Source: UBA4312 sp002394635
GTDB taxonomy: Bacteria > Bacillota_I > Bacilli_A > Erysipelotrichales > Erysipelotrichaceae
Length of the DNA stretch: 64,000 nucleotides
Direction: 5' to 3'
Assembly (NCBI GenBank): GCA_946539765.1
Contig: CAMNHO010000007.1
Span: 55,085-119,084 of the forward strand
This document shows positions 26,760 through 35,285 of this stretch, in pieces (position 1 is the stretch's first letter; each line of letters begins with the position of its first letter). The position numbers and the translations under genes were made by a program. The notes beneath the pieces were generated by a model. That model saw only the letters and a list, made by a program, of their open reading frames with translations. It was not told where the DNA came from and ran no database searches.

Positions 26760-28532
26760 CTATACCTGGTTCATAACTGCCGGATCTTTACGAGCCACCA
26801 ATTTTTCATAGGTACCCGGATGTAAGTTTTCAATTGCCTGGATGGCAATTTTCAGAGCTCTGGTGTACTCTCCGTTCTGGAAGCACAGTTCAGCTCTTGT
26901 CAGATCCGTATCCATGGATGGATGCGAACTGCGGAAACGGTTTCCGAATACAATTGCGTTTTCCACCATTACAGCAACACCAATCAGGTTGTTTGCGTTG
27001 TTATAAAGCTTGTATACAAAGTCGATTGCATCCTGCAGATCGGCATTTAATGTTTCTACATCCAATGGTGAATGGCTTAATACCACCTGTACACGGGAAA
27101 TCAGATTCTCACCTTGACGAATATCCTCACGGAACTGACTGGATACACTTGGCAGCTGGCGCGTTGCCGCATTCAAACGTACCTCATTCAAGATCAGCTG
27201 CAGTTTGACCAGCTGTTTTTGCGCTCTGGCTTCATCACTGCTGGCTTGTACCAGTTTGGTTTTCATGCCCTTGATCTGCTTGGAGAAATCATCGACATCC
27301 TGAGCATACTCACGATAATAGTGGATTACATCTACACTTGGCATAGCATCCTGAGCCAGTTCTTTCTGGATCAGCTGACCAGCTTCATTCAGATTGGCCA
27401 TCTGCTCATCGGCCAAGGCAAAGCGATGGGTCCAGTCTTCCAGACCAAAGCGATCCTTTGTGTTGGCATACAGTTCTTTGATTTCGTTCAGATCTTGCTG
27501 AACTTCCGCTGTCAGGGCCAGATTTCTTTCCAGACCTCCATGAATTTCATCATAAGCTTCTTTTTCCGAAGTCATTTCATCCTGAAGATCCAATACTGCA
27601 TCACTTACTTCTCCTAGTTCAACCTGTGCATCCTTCAGATTTCCTACATCGATCAGAGTAGTTGCCTCCTGCAGCTTATCCTTGGCCTGTGCAAGCCGGC
27701 TGTCCACTTCCAAAAAACGCAGATCAACATGATTATCTTCCAATGTCTGTGCATTCTTTTCAATTTCACGGATTGCCTGCGGAATCAGTACACGGGCTTT
27801 TTCATACAGACTCGGGCATAACGCTATCTGGGTACTGACCTCATCAATCTCATTTGCGATGCGGTTGCCTTCTTCTTTAGCTTTATTAAATTCACTGGCA
27901 TACATCCACTCTTCAAAATTCGAAAAGTCATTCTCGATTTCCTGCATACGGGAATCAAAAAAAGTTGTCGCCTTATAATACGAAGTCCGATTGCTTTGAT
28001 ATGCTTGTTTCACATTGTAAAAACGTTCTTTTAACGCATTGGAAAAATCACGGATCTCGGTTTCTCTTTTGAGGATATGATCAAGTGCCTTTGAAATAAT
28101 ACGAACACGTTCTTGAGCATCATCTACACTGGTTTCCAGTTCATCCATAACACGCATAGCTTTTTTTGTACGGCCTCTTTCAACCATATCACTGGCTTGT
28201 TCACATAATTGGTCACAATCCTCCAGCGATTTCATACATACACGATACTTCGGTGTCAACGTATTTAAACGCTCCATGATATCGGCATTTGCTTTAGCAA
28301 AAGCTTTAGCCTTGTTAAATTTGTAGTCAAGCGAATTGTTGCGCACCTCGTTTACATCAGCTTCCAGCTGTGAAAAACGATCTCTGGCCTTTTTCTTCTT
28401 TACCGACTTAGAAATGATGCCGATCAGAATCAGAACCAGAATGGCAATCGCTATATAAATCAACACTTCTACAGAAACTCTTTTCTGTATGAACTGAATC
28501 AATGACTGAATATACCCCATTACAGTATCCAT
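26760..28532 (-). CDS. ezrA: Septation ring formation regulator EzrA
   Basis: A 590-residue protein with one N-terminal membrane segment (VEVLIYIAIAILVLILIGII, about residues 20-40), then a basic KKKKARDRF linker and nearly 540 residues of spectrin-like coiled-coil helices. The layout and length fit EzrA (about 560-570 residues in Bacillus and Staphylococcus). EzrA lies in the cytoplasmic membrane at mid-cell and restrains FtsZ ring formation while coordinating wall synthesis. I place the start at ATG 28532, with GGGGAGG 8 bases upstream, instead of the longer frame to 28592. It is followed by nifZ-thiI, as in several Firmicutes. Confidence 0.9.
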   Translation of the reverse strand: MDTVMGYIQSLIQFIQKRVSVEVLIYIAIAILVLILIGIISKSVKKKKARDRFSQLEADVNEVRNNSLDYKFNKAKAFAKANADIMERLNTLTPKYRVCMKSLEDCDQLCEQASDMVERGRTKKAMRVMDELETSVDDAQERVRIISKALDHILKRETEIRDFSNALKERFYNVKQAYQSNRTSYYKATTFFDSRMQEIENDFSNFEEWMYASEFNKAKEEGNRIANEIDEVSTQIALCPSLYEKARVLIPQAIREIEKNAQTLEDNHVDLRFLEVDSRLAQAKDKLQEATTLIDVGNLKDAQVELGEVSDAVLDLQDEMTSEKEAYDEIHGGLERNLALTAEVQQDLNEIKELYANTKDRFGLEDWTHRFALADEQMANLNEAGQLIQKELAQDAMPSVDVIHYYREYAQDVDDFSKQIKGMKTKLVQASSDEARAQKQLVKLQLILNEVRLNAATRQLPSVSSQFREDIRQGENLISRVQVVLSHSPLDVETLNADLQDAIDFVYKLYNNANNLIGVAVMVENAIVFGNRFRSSHPSMDTDLTRAELCFQNGEYTRALKIAIQAIENLHPGTYEKLVARKDPAVMNQV

Positions 28533-28609
28533 GAAACATACCTCCCCTTGAAAGCTAAAGTCATTATAGCAAAACTCCGAAACAGTTTCCATGAATAAGT
28601 GAATTTTTC

Positions 28610-28638
28610 TTGATTTTAATCGTTGGCTTTGGTATGAT
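28610..28638 (+). promoter_or_regulatory. Promoter of rpsD
   Basis: TTGATT, 17-base spacer, TATGAT preceded by TGG-TA context, about 165 bases before the rpsD start and divergent from ezrA. Confidence 0.7.
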
Positions 28639-28644
28639 ACTTAA

Positions 28645-28802
28645 GCGTAAATTGATAGCAGCATACAAAGCCTTGATGTTTGCGTTACAGGCAGTGAGCG
28701 ATATGAGTAACTATGAGCTGATAGCAGAAAGTATCTTACTGTAACACGATTCAGGGTGATTTGTACTGTTATTGTTTTGCAAAAAACAATAGGAGGAAAA
28801 AC
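28645..28802 (+). promoter_or_regulatory. Long 5' leader of rpsD, probable S4 autoregulatory leader
   Basis: About 158 transcribed bases lie before the AGGAGG and ATG of rpsD, with several short inverted segments (for example GTTAC..GTAAC and TGATAGCAG repeated at about 28656 and 28719). In Firmicutes, free S4 protein binds a structured rpsD leader to repress its own translation (established). Position and length fit; I did not reproduce the consensus fold. Confidence 0.5.
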
Positions 28803-29411
28803 ATGTCAAGAAACACAGGAAGTACCTGGAAAAAGTCTCGTCGTCTTGATTTTTCGATTCTTGAAACAGGAGAAGAATTAACACGTCGTAATTACATTCC
28901 GGGCCAACACGGTAACGCTCGCCGTCCTAAACTGACAAACTACGGTTTGCAGCTACAGGAAAAACAACGTATTCGTCATACGTATCAACTGAGCGAAAAA
29001 CAATTTGCCAACACCTACAAGAAAGCAAGTAAAAAAGCAGGGGCTGCTGGTGAAAACTTATTGGTTATGCTGGAAAGTCGTTTAGACAACATTGTTTACC
29101 GTATGGGATTTGCCCGTACTCGTCGTGGATCTCGTCAGCTGGTAAACCACGGACATATTCTGGTAGATGGTAAAAAGGTAGATATTCCTAGTTATCAGGT
29201 AAAACCTGGCCAGACTATTGAAGTTCGTGAACGTTCTCTGAATTTAGCAAGTATCAACGATGCTTTGGAAGCTGCTGCTTCTACCGTTGCTTTTGTTGAA
29301 GTAGACAAAGATAAGAAAAAAGGTGTTTATGTTCGTTACCCTGAACGTAATGAACTGTTCACTGCACAGCCAATTAACGAACTGTTAGTTGTTGAGTATT
29401 ACAACCGATAA
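28803..29411 (+). CDS. rpsD: 30S ribosomal protein S4
   Basis: A 202-residue primary rRNA-binding protein of the small subunit. The N-terminal part is basic (MSRNTGSTWKKSRRLDFS). The S4 RNA-binding domain spans roughly 90-155 and includes SRLDNIVYRMGFARTRRGSR and HILVDGKKVDIPSY. No zinc cysteines are present, so it is a C-minus S4. The start is the ATG with AGGAGG 6 bases upstream; the frame extends 14 codons further into the leader. As in Bacillus, rpsD stands alone, outside the S13-S11 operon, with its own promoter, leader and terminator. Confidence 0.97.
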   Translation: MSRNTGSTWKKSRRLDFSILETGEELTRRNYIPGQHGNARRPKLTNYGLQLQEKQRIRHTYQLSEKQFANTYKKASKKAGAAGENLLVMLESRLDNIVYRMGFARTRRGSRQLVNHGHILVDGKKVDIPSYQVKPGQTIEVRERSLNLASINDALEAAASTVAFVEVDKDKKKGVYVRYPERNELFTAQPINELLVVEYYNR

Positions 29412-29440
29412 AAAAAACGAATCAATTGATTCGTTTTTTT
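29411..29440. terminator. Bidirectional terminator between rpsD and the flavoprotein gene
   Basis: Near-perfect palindrome AAAAAAACGAATCAATTGATTCGTTTTTTT starting at the rpsD stop and ending at the stop of the convergent gene. Confidence 0.85.
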
Positions 29441-30603
29441 TATGCCAGTGTAGAGCCAGCCAGATAGCCAGTAGAAAAAGCAATCTGTAAATTGTATCCA
29501 CCGGTCATCGCATCCACATCGAGCAGCTCTCCGGCAAACCGTAATCCCGAGACTGTTTTGGAAGCCATGGTCTGCCGATCAATGGAAGACAGATCAAGCC
29601 CGCCATGCGTCATCATGGCAGCCTGATAGCCTAATGGACCGGATACATAGACCGGCCAGTTGGAAAACATCTCCAGCAGACGGTTGCGTGTTTTCTGGGA
29701 AAGAGATGAGATCTTAATCGATGGATCTAAATGCATTTCCTGTAAAAGCGCCAGACCAAAACGTTTCGGCACATAGTGGCTGACAACCGTTGAAAGCTGT
29801 CGATTGCCTGCTTTCAGATCCCGGCAGAAAGCATCTTCCTGCTGCCAGATCAAATTGATATGCAGTGTACACGGCGTAGGAATATATCCGAGGTTGAAGA
29901 TGGCTGGGCCGGATACTCCGAAGCCTGTCAACAGGATATCACCGACAATTGCCGGTTTACGGATCTTTACATGGCGCAAAGCCACACCGGATAAAGCATG
30001 GGTCCATGCCATATCTGTTCGTAGCGGAACCAATACGGGATGCAAGGCCGTGCGTGCATGGCCGGCCTGCCGGGCCAGCGCATAACCATCCCCTTGTGAA
30101 CCTGTCTGTGGGAAGCCCAACCCACCACAGGTCAGGATCACACAGTCATATGATATTTTTTTCTGATTCAAAACAATGCCTCTGCACACATTGTTTTCCA
30201 ACCATAGCTGCTGAACCGATGTATCGGTTATTATGTTAACATCCTTAAGCAGACCAATGAATACATCTAGAATATCCGAAGCCTTGTCAGAGCACGGAAA
30301 GATCCGGTCATTGTCCTCCTTTTTCAAAGGACACCCATTGCTTTCCATCAGAGCCATCACATCTTTTGGCCCAAAAGCCTTCAATGCCGGATAGACAAAC
30401 TTACCATGCGACTGAACATGTTGCAGAAATGCATGGATACTTTTGTCATTGGTTACATTACAACGCCCATTTCCGGTCAAAAGCAATTTTTTCCCTAACG
30501 TTTGATTCTTTTCATACAAGGTGACCTCCCATCCATTTCGCCAGGCCGCATACGCTGCCATCATTCCGGAAGGGCCGCCACCAATAACAGCGACTTTTTT
30601 CAT
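29440..30603 (-). CDS. HI0933/YhiN-family flavoprotein (BaiN-like)
   Basis: A 387-residue FAD-binding oxidoreductase. The dinucleotide-binding GGGPSG is at residues 8-13 and the family sequence LLTGNGRCNVTN near 53-64. A second motif, CGGLGFPQTGSQGDGY, is near 156, and the C-terminal FAD-site sequence ELLDVDAMTGGYNLQIAF is near 355. HI0933-like flavoproteins are widespread and poorly characterised; one homologue (BaiN) was linked to bile-acid 7-dehydroxylation, but the family alone does not show this. The start lacks a ribosome binding site and lies 6 bases after an extended -10 box, so the message is probably leaderless. Confidence 0.85.
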   Translation of the reverse strand: MKKVAVIGGGPSGMMAAYAAWRNGWEVTLYEKNQTLGKKLLLTGNGRCNVTNDKSIHAFLQHVQSHGKFVYPALKAFGPKDVMALMESNGCPLKKEDNDRIFPCSDKASDILDVFIGLLKDVNIITDTSVQQLWLENNVCRGIVLNQKKISYDCVILTCGGLGFPQTGSQGDGYALARQAGHARTALHPVLVPLRTDMAWTHALSGVALRHVKIRKPAIVGDILLTGFGVSGPAIFNLGYIPTPCTLHINLIWQQEDAFCRDLKAGNRQLSTVVSHYVPKRFGLALLQEMHLDPSIKISSLSQKTRNRLLEMFSNWPVYVSGPLGYQAAMMTHGGLDLSSIDRQTMASKTVSGLRFAGELLDVDAMTGGYNLQIAFSTGYLAGSTLA

Positions 30604-30609
30604 GGTCTT

Positions 30610-30618
30610 ATCATACCA
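30610..30618 (-). promoter_or_regulatory. Extended -10 promoter giving a leaderless flavoprotein message
   Basis: The minus strand reads TGG TATGAT, then 6 bases, then ATG at 30603. No -35 consensus and no Shine-Dalgarno sequence are seen. Confidence 0.55.
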
Positions 30619-30656
30619 TAAGAAAAGTTGTTGCTCGTACAGAACAATTCGGTTTC

Positions 30657-30968
30657 TTACTTTTTCAGGAAATCCAGTTTTTCGGCAATAAATGAATAGT
30701 TTCGATAAACGTGTCCGTCACGCTCCACCTGGTATGAGGACACCCTGCCTTTGACAGCAATCAGATCTTGGGCATGACAGACATCACATACAGTTTCTGC
30801 CAGTCCTCTCCATACTTCAACTTGTATATGATCTTGTTCATAGATTCCCTCACTGTTGGCAAACGGACGATCAATTTTCATGAGTATGGACGCTGTTTTA
30901 ATGCCGTTGGGTGTCTCCTTCAATACAGGCAGTTCTTCAATCTGCCCTACAAAACAAAATAAATTCAT
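30657..30968 (-). CDS. Short single-stranded DNA-binding protein
   Basis: A 103-residue OB-fold protein of the SSB/PriB type (MNLFCFVGQIEELPVLKETPNG... then IQVEVWRGLAETV and VKGRVSSYQVERDGHVYRNYSFIAEKL). It lacks the flexible acidic tail of replicative SSB, so it is an accessory paralogue rather than the main SSB, which should lie elsewhere. The start is the second ATG (30968), with AGGAG 7 bases upstream; the first ATG is too close to that site. It stands alone between a terminator and the leaderless flavoprotein gene. Confidence 0.82.
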   Translation of the reverse strand: MNLFCFVGQIEELPVLKETPNGIKTASILMKIDRPFANSEGIYEQDHIQVEVWRGLAETVCDVCHAQDLIAVKGRVSSYQVERDGHVYRNYSFIAEKLDFLKK

Positions 30969-31053
30969 GTTCATTCTCCTATCCGGTATAGGTATTTACC
31001 CATATCTAATCACCTGCCTTTATCTGTATTGTAGAAATTTAGAATAAAAAAAC

Positions 31054-31084
31054 AAACGAACCATCCTCTCTGAATAGTTCGTTT
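31054..31084 (-). terminator. Terminator of the M16 peptidase pair
   Basis: Minus-strand stem AAACGAAC / GTTCGTTT followed by GTTTTTTT, about 30 bases after the stop at 31117. Confidence 0.7.
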
Positions 31085-31116
31085 TTCTTCGATTTACATT
31101 ATGTAAATTCTTTTTT

Positions 31117-32388
31117 TTATTCGGATTCAGCATGTTTTGGCCAAATCGTCGTTACTGTGCGATGTGAGAAGTCCAGACTGTCAATAACAGACTGGATCTT
31201 TTCCGGTGTCACCGCATAGATCCGTTTAGCTCCCGCAAAGTAGTCATAACCTTCCATTTGTGCATCCATAAGTTCCACCGCAAGGTTTTCAAACTGGTCC
31301 AGTTCCCTTATGGTCTGCGAAATGGCCTTGACCTGCAATGATTTCCAGATGGCCGGATTGATCGGCTGGGTCTGCATGGTTTCTACAAGCTGTTCTGTAA
31401 GCCGGATAAAGCCATCCACATTGTAGGTCTGTGAATAGAACAACAAGTAGGCATGATCCGGTTGGATATCACATTCGGCTCCTGAAATCTGAGTGATTAT
31501 CTTCTGCTCCAGCCACTTCTCATAATCCGGATTCAATGCGCTCATCAACGATTCCAGACGCATTTGGACCGCCATATCACGCAGCAGACATTCTTCTTTA
31601 GATTCCCCACTGGCAAACTTATATCCGACACAGACGTAAGGAATGGAAATATCCATGAATAGCTCATGAAAAGAACGAACAGGCTCCAGGCTTTCCGGCC
31701 GAATGACACGTTCGATCGTACGGGATGCATAAAGTGAAGGAACATTGTTTATCGATTCGATCCATGCCATGATCTCCCGACAGTCTTTCCCGGTAATTCC
31801 CACCAGTACAAGTCGGCTTGGATCATAATTCATACGATAGAATTTTGTCAGATCTTCCACTGTTATTTGCTCAATATCGTCTTTGGTTCCCAGAATATCG
31901 ATACGTACTGGATGCTCGGCATACAGAGATTTCCATGTTTCCATAAGCAGCTTATGATCCGGTGACTGTTCATACATATCTCTTTCACTGAGAATGATCG
32001 GACGTTCTTTGTCAATAGATTGTTCATCAATATCCAGCGTCTGTACGAAATCCATCAGCAGCCGGATCGGTTCTTTAATGTCAGAGGTCGTCTGGAAATA
32101 GTAAGCCGTCTTATTGTAGGTCGTAAACGCATTGGTCTGCGCCTGCATGGCCGCAAACTGTTCTGCGACATCTTTTCCATCCAGACGAAACATCTGATGT
32201 TCCAGATAGTGCGCACATCCGCTTCGATGTCTCACCGTTTCGCCATTGACCCTTTGACAGATATCAAAACCGCCGGCTGAAGTTGCCAACATAAATAAAG
32301 AACGTTGATAATCCGGTTTGTGTACCAGGATGACCGTCAGCCCGTTATCCAGCACTTTCTTATTCCATTCCACGTTATAAACTTTCAT
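31117..32388 (-). CDS. M16 (pitrilysin) family zinc peptidase, YmfH-like active subunit
   Basis: A 423-residue protein with the inverse zinc motif HxxEH in CAHYLEHQMF near residue 59. A distal glutamate lies in LSERDMYEQ near 135, as expected for the third ligand. The two-half M16 fold is complete. The gene overlaps the preceding paralogue, which lacks the zinc motif; this is the YmfF/YmfH arrangement of Firmicutes, one catalytic and one non-catalytic subunit. The physiological substrate is unknown; related pairs process peptides in RiPP pathways such as subtilosin AlbE/AlbF (family knowledge). The start is ATG 32388, with GAGGAG 7 bases upstream. Confidence 0.85.
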   Translation of the reverse strand: MKVYNVEWNKKVLDNGLTVILVHKPDYQRSLFMLATSAGGFDICQRVNGETVRHRSGCAHYLEHQMFRLDGKDVAEQFAAMQAQTNAFTTYNKTAYYFQTTSDIKEPIRLLMDFVQTLDIDEQSIDKERPIILSERDMYEQSPDHKLLMETWKSLYAEHPVRIDILGTKDDIEQITVEDLTKFYRMNYDPSRLVLVGITGKDCREIMAWIESINNVPSLYASRTIERVIRPESLEPVRSFHELFMDISIPYVCVGYKFASGESKEECLLRDMAVQMRLESLMSALNPDYEKWLEQKIITQISGAECDIQPDHAYLLFYSQTYNVDGFIRLTEQLVETMQTQPINPAIWKSLQVKAISQTIRELDQFENLAVELMDAQMEGYDYFAGAKRIYAVTPEKIQSVIDSLDFSHRTVTTIWPKHAESE

Positions 32389-33577
32389 CCTCATTCTCCT
32401 CAATCACAGCTTGGCTGATCAACTGTATGCTCCCGGCAGCTTCAGCTACCTGATCCATCGTTACAGACCGGATCCCATTCAGCTTGTCTTCCAAGGTGAG
32501 GTTTCTGTGCAGAAGATCATCTAGATACATCTGCTCGATCCAGGTCCGTGCATAATCCTGTCCGGAAATCAATCCATCAATCAGATCCATTTTGGCATTT
32601 TCCATCAAAGTCGCTTCATACTCTTTGCGACATAAACGCCCTAGCTGTTGGTCGATCAACGGCAAAAGCTTCTCTACATATTGTTTTTCGGTTCCTGTTT
32701 GAATCAGAAGCGCCCCGTCAAAACGAATCAAGCTCGAGGATATGGAGTAACAATAGCCGTACTTTTCCCGGATCGTATCAAACAGCAGGTTATTGGGACA
32801 TTGTCCTAACATGGAATTAGCGACCAACAAGGCATAGTACAAATCGGAATCCATGCCAATGTGTGTCTGGTAGATCTGCGCCACACTGGTTTGACTAATA
32901 TCCTTGGATACAACCTGCTTTATACAGTCATGGACATCAATGCAGTCATAATTTGCCTGGATATGATCTGCTTCATCAATTGTTTCCATATAAGCTTTCA
33001 TTCTCGGACTGATCTTTCCAACACTGTAGACAACACAAGGTGCTTTTTTGATCTCGCGATACAGCCGGTTGATCTGTCCCAAAGAAACGGCATCCACCTG
33101 GTCATATTCGCCGTACAGATCCACACACAAGCTGTGATGAGCCGGTATCTGTGTCAAGGCGGTACGCACGGCCAGACTGTCCGGATCGTCCATTTGCCTT
33201 TTCAATCGGTTTTTCAACATATATTTAGCCTTATCCAAGCTGTCTATATCAAAACATGGATGAAACAAAAATTCATCCAGCAGATGAATAACCTTTTCTT
33301 CATATGTTGTATCTTCGATCCAGTCCGTCCGGATATATTGATATCGATAATCAATGATCATCTGATTACCATACGCATATAACGTTGTTCCGACCTTTGT
33401 ATCATACGCATCGCTAAGTGCCGTGATCCATTTCTGGCTGGATACGTAGTGCTCTGTTTTATTTCGATACATCATGATCAGTACGTTCAAAGGTGTGATC
33501 CATGCCTTGTTCATTGGCAGAATATAACGTACAGACAAACATGTATCAGTAAATTTTTCGGTGGGATTCCATCGCAT
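32375..33577 (-). CDS. M16-family non-catalytic subunit, YmfF-like
   Basis: A 400-residue pitrilysin-fold protein with no HxxEH motif in the N-terminal half (the corresponding region reads MMYRNKTEHYVSSQKW), so it cannot bind the catalytic zinc. The C-terminal half retains the substrate-binding pattern IREKYGYCYSISS, the R-Y type motif shared by M16 non-catalytic partners. It most likely dimerises with the product of the overlapping downstream gene. The start is ATG 33577 with GGGAGG 7 bases upstream; the frame extends 11 codons further. Substrate unknown. Confidence 0.82.
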   Translation of the reverse strand: MRWNPTEKFTDTCLSVRYILPMNKAWITPLNVLIMMYRNKTEHYVSSQKWITALSDAYDTKVGTTLYAYGNQMIIDYRYQYIRTDWIEDTTYEEKVIHLLDEFLFHPCFDIDSLDKAKYMLKNRLKRQMDDPDSLAVRTALTQIPAHHSLCVDLYGEYDQVDAVSLGQINRLYREIKKAPCVVYSVGKISPRMKAYMETIDEADHIQANYDCIDVHDCIKQVVSKDISQTSVAQIYQTHIGMDSDLYYALLVANSMLGQCPNNLLFDTIREKYGYCYSISSSLIRFDGALLIQTGTEKQYVEKLLPLIDQQLGRLCRKEYEATLMENAKMDLIDGLISGQDYARTWIEQMYLDDLLHRNLTLEDKLNGIRSVTMDQVAEAAGSIQLISQAVIEENEDESL

Positions 33578-33619
33578 TCTTCCACCTCCCGTAGGGATTA
33601 TTATACACAAAAGTACAAA

Positions 33620-33643
33620 AAAAGAGAACCGAAGTTCTCTTTT
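33620..33643 (-). terminator. UUCG-loop terminator of the NlpC/P60 gene
   Basis: Minus-strand stem AAAAGAGAAC, TTCG tetraloop, GTTCTCTTTT, then TTTG; an 10-bp stem directly after the stop codon at 33647. Confidence 0.85.
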
Positions 33644-33646
33644 AGA

Positions 33647-35053
33647 TTATCCAACGTGAACGTAACACTGTAAAGCTTGTGAACAGTTTACAGAGGATAC
33701 AGCGGTTGTTCCTCCGTTCCATCCACCATGTACAGCCTGTCCGTTACCGATATAAACAGCCACGTGTCCGGAGTAAACAATGATATCTCCCGGAACCGGG
33801 TTGCTGGTAACTGTACCCAGACTTGTGTATTCTGACGGCCATCCATGGAAGTTAATTCCGGCAGCAGCCAGAGAATTCGTTACTAACATTGTACAGTCTT
33901 GTGCATTTCCCAGCTGAGACATGGCAGCGGATGCGATTGTCGAACTGATATTCGAATTTGTAGGAACAGACACCGTTGATGTTGTCGCTGTAGGGGAGGC
34001 TGCGACCTGCGTACTCGGTGTAACTGTCTCTACCGGCTGCGTATATGGATCATAAGCTGCGGTCTGTTCCGTGGTTGTCTGCACCGCAGGCTGTTCCACA
34101 TTGGCCGGCTCTGTTGTCTGTACTGCTTCTGTCTGTTGCTGTTGTTCTAATTGAGCAATCTGCTGCAGCTGTGCCTGGTAATTAGCTTCCTGCTGCGCAT
34201 TGTATTCCGCAATCTGCTGTAACTGCAGTTCGTAGTTTGCCTGTGCTTCCGCTTCCTGCTGTGCGCGGAGTGCCTCGGCTTCAATTTCGGCTTGTGTTGT
34301 GGTAATCACACCATTTTCATCCGTGTAATAACCATCTTCACCATTCGCATTGACAATCGGGGATCCATTGGCATCCAGCCAATAATTCTGTCCGTCGATC
34401 GTTTGCATTCCCGTCAATAATTCACCGGTTTCCGAATAGAATACGATTTTGTCTCCATCTTTCACTTTTCCACTACGGAAGCTTCCATCTTCACCAAAAT
34501 GATACTCTTTTCCGTCAATCGTGAAAGTACCGGTTACCAGTTTTCCATCTTCATCAAAATAATACTTTTTGCCATCAATTTCCTGCCATCCGGTCTTCAC
34601 TTCGCCGTTCTTGTCAACGAAGTATTTTTTACCGTTGTCATTGACCCATTGATTTTTCTGTGCAAATCCCTGCTCATTGTAGTAAGCATGTGTCTGATCA
34701 TCCCAGCCCTGTAACAACTGGCCGTCTTTCTGGAAATTGTACTTTGTACCTGAAATTTCCATTTCTCCTGTCGCTGCGGTTCCGTCAGCTTCGAAGTAAT
34801 ATGTGTCGTTGGCCACTTTTTGCCAACCAAATTGCATATCTCCATCCTGGTCAAAATAGTAAAGTTCATTATCAACTTTCGTTAGTCCGGTGGCCTCTTT
34901 ACGAGTATCACTCAGAATGTAAGAACGTTCCTTTCCTTCTCCATGCCAACCAGGTGCAGTATCACGTGCATAAATAGTTTGAAATACAGTTCCACTTGTA
35001 CATGCACATAAGGCTACAGCGAGTAATTTGTTGTGCTTCTCAATAAATCTCAT
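33647..35053 (-). CDS. Secreted NlpC/P60-type peptidoglycan peptidase with choline-binding-type repeats
   Basis: A 468-residue exported protein. The N-terminus has a hydrophobic signal-like segment (LLAVALCACTSGTVF, about 10-24). Eight to nine CW_1/glucan-binding-type repeats follow at about 50-255 (pattern GW..IDGKKYYFDEDGKLVTG). A Gln/Ala-rich coiled coil covers about 256-312 and a Thr/Val/Gln linker runs to about 370. The C-terminal NlpC/P60-like domain has the nucleophile Cys near 387 (AQDCTMLV) and His near 430 (SGHVAVYIGNG). Such enzymes cut peptide bonds in peptidoglycan at division or turnover. Repeat-domain proteins of this kind bind choline or polysaccharide on the wall. Confidence 0.85.
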   Translation of the reverse strand: MRFIEKHNKLLAVALCACTSGTVFQTIYARDTAPGWHGEGKERSYILSDTRKEATGLTKVDNELYYFDQDGDMQFGWQKVANDTYYFEADGTAATGEMEISGTKYNFQKDGQLLQGWDDQTHAYYNEQGFAQKNQWVNDNGKKYFVDKNGEVKTGWQEIDGKKYYFDEDGKLVTGTFTIDGKEYHFGEDGSFRSGKVKDGDKIVFYSETGELLTGMQTIDGQNYWLDANGSPIVNANGEDGYYTDENGVITTTQAEIEAEALRAQQEAEAQANYELQLQQIAEYNAQQEANYQAQLQQIAQLEQQQQTEAVQTTEPANVEQPAVQTTTEQTAAYDPYTQPVETVTPSTQVAASPTATTSTVSVPTNSNISSTIASAAMSQLGNAQDCTMLVTNSLAAAGINFHGWPSEYTSLGTVTSNPVPGDIIVYSGHVAVYIGNGQAVHGGWNGGTTAVSSVNCSQALQCYVHVG

Positions 35054-35246
35054 GTAATCACTCCTTCACTCATGTACAAACCTAACACAAGTTTTTTTTC
35101 AACGCAAATAAAAAAAGTTGTTTTTCATCAATTATGTGTATTTTTGTACAATTTATCACATCATAAAGTGCTTTATATAAAGGTGTTTGCGAAGGATTGT
35201 GTAAAAATATGTGATTTTGTAAAAAATATCCCATTTTTCACATAAT
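35054..35246. other. AT-rich upstream region of the NlpC/P60 gene
   Basis: About 190 bases with no open frame of note. A possible minus-strand promoter TTGCGT, 17 bases, TAGGTT lies close to the start. No riboswitch motif was recognised. Confidence 0.4.
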
Positions 35247-35277
35247 AAAAATTGTTCACATTCCGTGAACAATTTTT
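35247..35277. terminator. Perfect 13-bp terminator of the rdgB-trmL operon
   Basis: AAAAATTGTTCAC, 5-base loop, GTGAACAATTTTT. It lies 9 bases past the stop at 35286 and can act on both strands. Confidence 0.85.
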
Positions 35278-35285
35278 AATTTTCT

